Below are positions 43,931-48,395 of a stretch of 48,395 bases of DNA, piece by piece (position 1 is the stretch's first letter; each line of letters begins with the position of its first letter). The position numbers and the translations under genes were made by a program. This DNA is from an uncultured Hyphomicrobiales bacterium. Its GTDB lineage: Bacteria > Pseudomonadota > Alphaproteobacteria > Rhizobiales > Beijerinckiaceae. The stretch is taken from NCBI GenBank assembly GCA_903900975.1, contig CAIUPE010000030.1, forward strand, positions 1 to 48,395. Direction: 5' to 3'. A model generated the notes under the pieces. The model was not told the origin of the DNA and ran no database searches. It was given only the letters and a program-made list of their open reading frames with translations.

Positions 43931-44434
43931 ATGAGCAGTATATCAAATGTAGCCGCAGGAAATAATCCGTTTGAAAATCGAATTTTGAACCGTATTTCTT
44001 ACGCGACCTCGTCCGGACAGTTATCGCAGACCGATGGTACAGCCATTAGTTCTGCCCTCGGTGATATCGCAGGCCAGTTGCAAACCTCTTCAGGCGCGTC
44101 ATCGGCGTCGACCGGGTCAAGTACCAGTCCAGGCCAGTTTCGAAAAAAAATCAATGCTTTGATCGATGGCGAAGTAACATCCGGCAAACTAACGGATGCT
44201 CAAGCCATTGAACTCAAAGGCCTATTGGAGCCGGGAAAGGGTGGGCCCGGAGGTGGCAAAGGTCCAGGCGGTCCCGGTGGCCCTGGTGGAGCTAGCGGCT
44301 CAGGTCACCATCATGTCAAAAGTGGTTCGAACGGCACGGATCAGGCGGATGATGGCGATAACGACGATCAAGCCTCCACCACGGCATCGAATGGATCATC
44401 CGCATCAGCATTGCAATCCGCAGCTTCATCGTAA
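43931..44434 (+). CDS. Gly/Ser-rich protein, probably truncated by an in-frame TAA
   Basis: A 167-residue frame with GAAAGGAGCGAAGA before its ATG. The N-terminus SSISNVAAGNNPFENRILNR and the middle INALIDGEVTSGKLTDAQAIELKGLL resemble a Bradyrhizobium-type family of unknown function with an EF-hand-like Asp/Thr helix repeat; a Gly-Pro-rich linker with GPGGPGGPGG and an HHH run follows. The same frame continues after the TAA at 44432 for 49 codons to a second stop at 44582-44584, with matching composition (DPIQAFLKMLGDAQNALNSA). I infer a premature stop. No signal peptide is seen; the protein may be secreted by a type I route or stay cytoplasmic. Confidence 0.75.
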   Translation: MSSISNVAAGNNPFENRILNRISYATSSGQLSQTDGTAISSALGDIAGQLQTSSGASSASTGSSTSPGQFRKKINALIDGEVTSGKLTDAQAIELKGLLEPGKGGPGGGKGPGGPGGPGGASGSGHHHVKSGSNGTDQADDGDNDDQASTTASNGSSASALQSAASS

Positions 44435-44584
44435 TCGACGGATACAAGCAGCGATCCAATTCAAGCCTTTTTGAAAATGCTGGGTGATGCACAAAACGCG
44501 CTGAATAGTGCCACCTATGGCCAACAGGCGACTACCAATTCGGCGTCGACTTCAAGCATCGGTCTTGTTAACCAGACGATTTAA
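44435..44584 (+). pseudogene. In-frame continuation of the Gly/Ser-rich gene after the stop
   Basis: Beginning right after the TAA, 49 sense codons follow in the same frame before the stop at 44582-44584. They encode an amphipathic stretch (PIQAFLKMLGDAQNAL) and a Ser/Thr-rich tail that resembles the C-termini of the family I recall. No start codon with a ribosome site opens this part. Confidence 0.5.
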
Positions 44585-44633
44585 TGGAGTTCTATACAAG
44601 GCCGTTCAAAGGCTAGGCACTGAAACGTTGCGA

Positions 44634-45278
44634 TCATCGTTTGGAGCGCAAGGCAACCGAATTTGGCGAAGCCGCAAAATGCGACGTCAAGTTTGAAGCA
44701 AGGGCTGCCCGATCCATGTGCTCGAGGGCCTCAAGGCGAGTGGCGACTAGCTCTCCTTGAACGATGATTGCCGTGAAGGGTGCCTCTGAAGTCGTCACTT
44801 GGGTTGGCGGGCTTGAAGGCGAATGTGGGCTTTGATCGGGAGGCACCATTCCTGCTGCCGACATCAAAGCTTCTGGCGGTATTTGCGACGGATCGGATGG
44901 GGGGTCCGCGATGATAACCCTTTCTGCAACCGGCACGGCTGATGCGTCGTTCAAGGCGAGTTGTGTGCCAATCGTATCGTGAAAGGCCATCCATCCGAGG
45001 GGCTGGTGCGTTGCTGGCGCAATGGCAACGGGCGCCAATGACCATTGGACGCTGTCGAGCGATGTCGGTACCGATGCTAAGAGAGCCAGACTAGCCACAG
45101 CCATCAGTAAGCGAAATTGCGGTGGATTCTGTTTTTGCCCTCGGACGATGGAGGGATCCCATTCGCCTGCGATCCCCTTGAAGTCCGTCAGTTGAGCCAG
45201 TTCATCGTCGGTCAAAGCGCTTGGCCGACGGAAAGCTTTTCTCGAAGATAAAGAATTGGACGAGGGTACGTCATCCAT
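44634..45278 (-). CDS. Unknown membrane-anchored protein
   Basis: A 214-residue protein I do not recognise. The cytoplasmic N-terminal part has PSALTDDELAQLTDFKGIAG and a likely single membrane segment at about residues 57-74 (FRLLMAVASLALLASVPT). The rest is rich in Pro, Ser, Ala and Asp and should lie in the periplasm. I start at the ATG at 45278 with GGTGGGGTG upstream; a GTG at 45287 is in frame. It has no operon partner; the next gene on the plus side is a tRNA. Confidence 0.6.
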   Translation of the reverse strand: MDDVPSSNSLSSRKAFRRPSALTDDELAQLTDFKGIAGEWDPSIVRGQKQNPPQFRLLMAVASLALLASVPTSLDSVQWSLAPVAIAPATHQPLGWMAFHDTIGTQLALNDASAVPVAERVIIADPPSDPSQIPPEALMSAAGMVPPDQSPHSPSSPPTQVTTSEAPFTAIIVQGELVATRLEALEHMDRAALASNLTSHFAASPNSVALRSKR

Positions 45279-45461
45279 TGGAATCACCCCACCATTCGCG
45301 TTCGATAAGGGTTGGTTAGCATTACCCGTTCCATCAATTAGGCGGCAAAGGGAATTGATGTTTAAAGAGCTATGACGATTTTATTTGCTTAGGCCTTGCA
45401 AGCCTGATCATGCTTTGCTAAGCAAAGCCCTCGCGGGGCTTGACCCCGCCTTTGTTTTGAT

Positions 45462-45537
<76 letters not shown>

Positions 45538-45695
45538 TCAAAACATCCCGCCGGTGTTAATTATTGGTCGAGGATTTAGCAATAGATCCGTACAGGCTTT
45601 TATTCCATCACCGGGTATTGGCCTCGTATGTGTCGAGTAAATTGCTGTCTTATTGATGGCTTTTGAATGATTATTAAGATTTGAAACGGCACGGT

Positions 45696-46154
45696 ATGAA
45701 AAGCGGAAGCACTTTATTTGGTTTAGTGTTGCTAACCTTCGTTCTGTCGGGATCGATTGCGCATGCGAGCAGTAACCCTCCTGCGTGTGTTGAGGCGTCG
45801 AAGCAATCGCTCGACAATCATTTGACCGAAGAGAAATTAATCTGGAGTCAAGAAGGCGGTGAGGTTCGGGATATCGAGTTTGAACCCATTTATCGTGAAA
45901 AAACGAATAAATGTTATTTCAAACTGAACTTCAAGATTGTGAAGTCGGGCGAATTGATGCGGACTTACTATCTCGTGGATGCGTTCGAGAACCGGATTTA
46001 CGCTGCCTATCTCGACGTGCTGAAGCGGGGACGCTCGGTGCCGAAAGAGCCGCCGCTAAATTGTACCTACGGCATCGTTTATGATGAGAAGACATCGTGC
46101 GCAACCAAGGCCGAGCTCGACGGCTTTGTTAAATCGTTGATCGCGCAAAATTAG
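45696..46154 (+). CDS. Small secreted protein of unknown function
   Basis: A 152-residue protein with a clear signal peptide (MKSGSTLFGLVLLTFVLSGS then IAHA-SS). The mature part has four cysteines (PPACVEA, NKCYFK, LNCTYG, TSCATK) that could form two disulfides in the periplasm, and many charged residues. I recognise no domain. I start at the ATG at 45696; a TTG at 45681 is in frame. It stands alone. Confidence 0.7.
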   Translation: MKSGSTLFGLVLLTFVLSGSIAHASSNPPACVEASKQSLDNHLTEEKLIWSQEGGEVRDIEFEPIYREKTNKCYFKLNFKIVKSGELMRTYYLVDAFENRIYAAYLDVLKRGRSVPKEPPLNCTYGIVYDEKTSCATKAELDGFVKSLIAQN

Positions 46155-46453
46155 TCTGACGTTCAACGCTTAGATACCGCGCATCGTCCAAGTCTCCATT
46201 TGGTCATGTCGACATCGAATTCGTTTGAAACTGCCCGGAGGTTTAACGGAAGCTGGCAGGGTAGCGAGTGTCGCAAGGCAAAAAATGCTCCTATCAAAGG
46301 GCGAGGCAGCGTCTAACGACTTAATTGCACCGAGGTGTTTGTCATAATCGGTATTTAGCGGCGTTTTTCAACAATTTTCGCGATAAGAATCATTGCGAAT
46401 ATGCGTGATTAGGCGCTCAATACGTCATGCAGTTAGAATCGGGACAATTCAGA
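46155..46453. other. Intergenic stretch before the TolC-like gene
   Basis: About 300 bp between the secreted-protein stop and the TolC-like start. It becomes AT-rich near 46350-46420 (GCGTTTTTCAACAATTTTCGC), where a promoter is likely. I see no gene, repeat or clear hairpin. Confidence 0.6.
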
Positions 46454-47830
46454 ATGTTGCGCAACACAGCCAGCTATGGCTTGCTTTTTGGTGTTATTCT
46501 GTTCGCTTCGCCTATGGCGGCATCCGCTCAATCTCTGGACGAGGTTGTGGCCCGCGTTTATGCGAAAAATCCGGAATTAAATGCCCAACGGGCTGGCGTT
46601 CGCGCGTCTGACGAAAATGTTGCGGCCGCAAATGCCGGATTTCAACCGCGTGTGAGCGTGTTTGGCTCAGCCGGTGGAAATCAGGTTGATTACAATGCTC
46701 CCGGCTACGCGCTTTCAGGGACCCAGCAGCTAGTGCCGCGGAATTATGGACTGAGTGTCGTTCAGAACCTCTATAACGGCGAGCAGACCAGCAATCAGGT
46801 TAGAATTGCGGATGTCAGCGTCTTGGGCGCGCGGTCGGAATTAGCCGCAACGGAATCTGCTGTATTGCTGGATGCGGTCACCAAATATATGGACGTGATC
46901 CGCGATATATCGGTCAGTAAGGTGATGCAGAATAATCTTGAGGTTATTCAAGAGCAGCTTCGGCAGACGCAGATCCGGTTCGATATTGGTGATGTCAACA
47001 ATACGGCGTTGGCGCAAGTGAAAGCCCAATTGGCGCTGGCTGAAGCCGATTTGAATACGGCAAAAACCAATCTCTCGATCAGTCGGTCGTCGTTTGAAAA
47101 GGTCGTGGGTATCGAGCCAAAAGATTTGAAGCCGATTATGGCGCCCGTTAAGAAGCTGCCTCACTCCTTGTCGCAAGTTCTCGCACTTGCCGATAAAAAT
47201 AATCCGAAAATTATTGCGGCAGGCTTTAATCAGTCCGCTTCCGAATTAAATGTTGATTTAGCTGCGGGCGCGCTGCGGCCAACGGTAGATGTCGTAGGCA
47301 CGGCCTCACAGCAATGGGACTACCAATTCCAGAATGACAAAATGAGTGACTTGTCGTTGATCGGCAAGGTAACCGTGCCGCTTTATGAGGGTGGCGAGGC
47401 CAACGCTCACATCCGTCGGGCGAAAGAGCTTTTGGCGCAGCAGCAGTTGGATGCCGATGCGATTCGGGCGACGATCAGAAATCAGGCGACGGCGGCTTGG
47501 CAGCAACTTGAAAATACCAATGTTCGGATTCAATCGGCCAATATGCAGATTGAATCCGCGCAAGTTGCGTTGAACGGTACGCGATCAGAATTTCAGGTCG
47601 GACAGGCGACAACGCTGGACGTGTTGATTTCAGCGCAAAATCAACTGAGCGCACAGATCAATCGTGTCACAGCTGAGCATGATCACGTCGTATCGGCGTA
47701 TCAGGTCATGGCGCTTACGGGGCAGTTGACGGGCGCCGAATTGGGCGTTCACGCCAAAGTGAGCGATCCAAAAGCCCATTACGACGCGACGCATAAGCGT
47801 ATTTTTGGCACCGATCTTGAAGCCAATTAA
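46454..47830 (+). CDS. tolC: TolC-family outer-membrane efflux/secretion channel
   Basis: A 458-residue TolC homologue. A signal peptide (to about SAQS) is followed by two repeated alpha/beta halves: LDEVVARVYAKNPELNAQRAG opens the first, with YGLSVVQNLYNGEQTSNQVR; the second has DLSLIGKVTVPLYEGGEANA. The C-terminal ALTGQLTGAELG is typical of type I secretion outer-membrane proteins. It would form a trimeric duct for an ABC or RND pump not in this window. I start at the ATG at 46454; an ATG at 46427 is in frame. No pump genes adjoin it. Confidence 0.92.
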   Translation: MLRNTASYGLLFGVILFASPMAASAQSLDEVVARVYAKNPELNAQRAGVRASDENVAAANAGFQPRVSVFGSAGGNQVDYNAPGYALSGTQQLVPRNYGLSVVQNLYNGEQTSNQVRIADVSVLGARSELAATESAVLLDAVTKYMDVIRDISVSKVMQNNLEVIQEQLRQTQIRFDIGDVNNTALAQVKAQLALAEADLNTAKTNLSISRSSFEKVVGIEPKDLKPIMAPVKKLPHSLSQVLALADKNNPKIIAAGFNQSASELNVDLAAGALRPTVDVVGTASQQWDYQFQNDKMSDLSLIGKVTVPLYEGGEANAHIRRAKELLAQQQLDADAIRATIRNQATAAWQQLENTNVRIQSANMQIESAQVALNGTRSEFQVGQATTLDVLISAQNQLSAQINRVTAEHDHVVSAYQVMALTGQLTGAELGVHAKVSDPKAHYDATHKRIFGTDLEAN

Positions 47831-47847
47831 GATCGATAATTGAAAAT

Positions 47848-47879
47848 AAGTCAGGCGCCTCCTCTAAAGGCGCCGACTT
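47848..47879 (+). terminator. Hairpin after the TolC-like gene
   Basis: AAGTC-a-GGCGCC (47848-47859) pairs with GGCGCC-GACTT (47869-47879) around a 9-base loop, one A bulged. There is no T-run, so it may be a weak or Rho-assisted terminator. Confidence 0.5.
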
Positions 47880-48395
47880 CGGGAGTGGGGCCCGGGCCTG
47901 CGAAGGGCTAACGGCACACAAGCGATATTAAAACGCCTTATTGAGCGGCGAATTTGGGTGACGATTCATCCGAAATGACGTTGCACGCTTAACAGAAAGC
48001 GTTTTTAACCTATCCTTTCTTCCCTGGGGTTAATAAAAGTGCGAGCGGCATCTCAAGCAGGGATATTCGCTTAAAATCGCCAATACATCCTTATGATTGC
48101 ACTGTTTTTCGGATGCCTTGAATTTACCTTCAGCGTGGCGTTTTTGAGATGTTGACAAGCCCGTTAATTGGATGCAGTTTTTAAGCGCTGCTGGTCCTTT
48201 GCGCCGCAAGGTCTGCTTATGGAATGGCAGGACGGGTAGATTAAGATGAGCGGGCTTTGCATCCTTGCTTGCGTGGTCGCTGTTGCCAGACGTCCAAGCA
48301 CCAACCGAAAGCGATATATTTCGGGACTAGGTTTCTTGATCGTTATCCGTGATTTATGCGTGTCGTTTGGTCAAAAGTTAAATAAATATAGCCCG
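47880..48395. other. Noncoding right end
   Basis: More than 500 bp with no convincing gene on either strand. A TTGACA (48154-48159) without a good -10 box and several T-runs are the only visible signals. A frame from 48246 stays open to the edge but has neither a ribosome site nor a recognisable protein. The stretch may be a long leader of a gene beyond the window. Confidence 0.5.

Noticed and set aside
48246-48395. Frame open to the right edge of the window
   Set aside because: Only 50 codons visible, no ribosome site, no similarity recognised, and low-quality composition.

Overview
The window reads as a chromosomal segment of an alphaproteobacterium, most likely of the order Hyphomicrobiales (Rhizobiales). 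Reasons are the aerobic cobalamin pathway (CobG plus CobN), a circularly permuted two-piece tmRNA whose tag reads ANDNYAPVALAA, the alphaproteobacterial-type SspB, DUF1640 and DUF4169 proteins, and short palindromic repeats of a kind common in rhizobial genomes. I cannot name a genus. Genes are dense, with many 4-bp ATGA overlaps, and nothing looks like a large recent island.

Layout. (1) 1-12,700: cobalamin block. A B12 riboswitch (about 7231-7435, minus strand) precedes a minus-strand operon DUF1636-cobW-cobN-cobG-cobH-cobI that runs off the left edge. On the plus strand lie cobO-cobQ, then cobD (minus) and cobC (plus) with overlapping 5' ends, then a shikimate-dehydrogenase-like gene. (2) 12,700-14,300: a small toxin-antitoxin patch with an orphan ParD, a HigA-type antidote with only the tail of its toxin left, and an apparently intact DUF1778/GNAT pair. 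(3) 14,371-22,576: UvrD/PcrA helicase, a MITE-like repeat, a glycosyltransferase, a thioesterase and a giant AsmA-like protein. (4) 22,573-29,433: trans-translation and protein quality control (RHH protein, DUF4169, sspB, ssrA), a folate/thymidylate operon (thyA, GNAT, folA), then hflK-hflC-degP. (5) 29,453-32,988: palindromic repeats, serB and miaA (divergent), a brnTA locus with a probable frameshift, and an RMD1/DUF155 membrane protein. (6) 33,055-43,793: branched-chain amino acid genes. An attenuator leader peptide precedes ilvB; a racemase and a GST gene sit between ilvB and ilvH; mazEF and a LysE-type exporter precede ilvC; pdxY and a PhzF-family gene follow; a second, leucine-rich leader peptide precedes leuA. 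(7) 43,931-48,395: a Gly/Ser-rich protein gene with an in-frame stop, a membrane-anchored unknown, tRNA-Lys(CUU), a small secreted unknown and a TolC-type outer-membrane channel, ending in about 565 bp with no convincing gene.

How they work together. The cob genes make adenosylcobalamin with feedback through the riboswitch. ssrA and sspB are adjacent and encode the degradation tag and the adaptor that hands tagged proteins to ClpXP; HflKC and DegP add membrane and periplasmic quality control. ilvB/ilvH/ilvC/leuA carry out steps to valine, isoleucine and leucine, and the two leader peptides (Leu-Ile-Val-Val and Leu-Leu-Leu-Leu codon runs) indicate control by charged-tRNA supply. The most unusual points are the ssrA/sspB juxtaposition, the decayed toxin-antitoxin modules, the two attenuators, the DUF1636 gene heading the riboswitch operon, and two apparently recent lesions (brnT frameshift, in-frame TAA in the Gly-rich gene).
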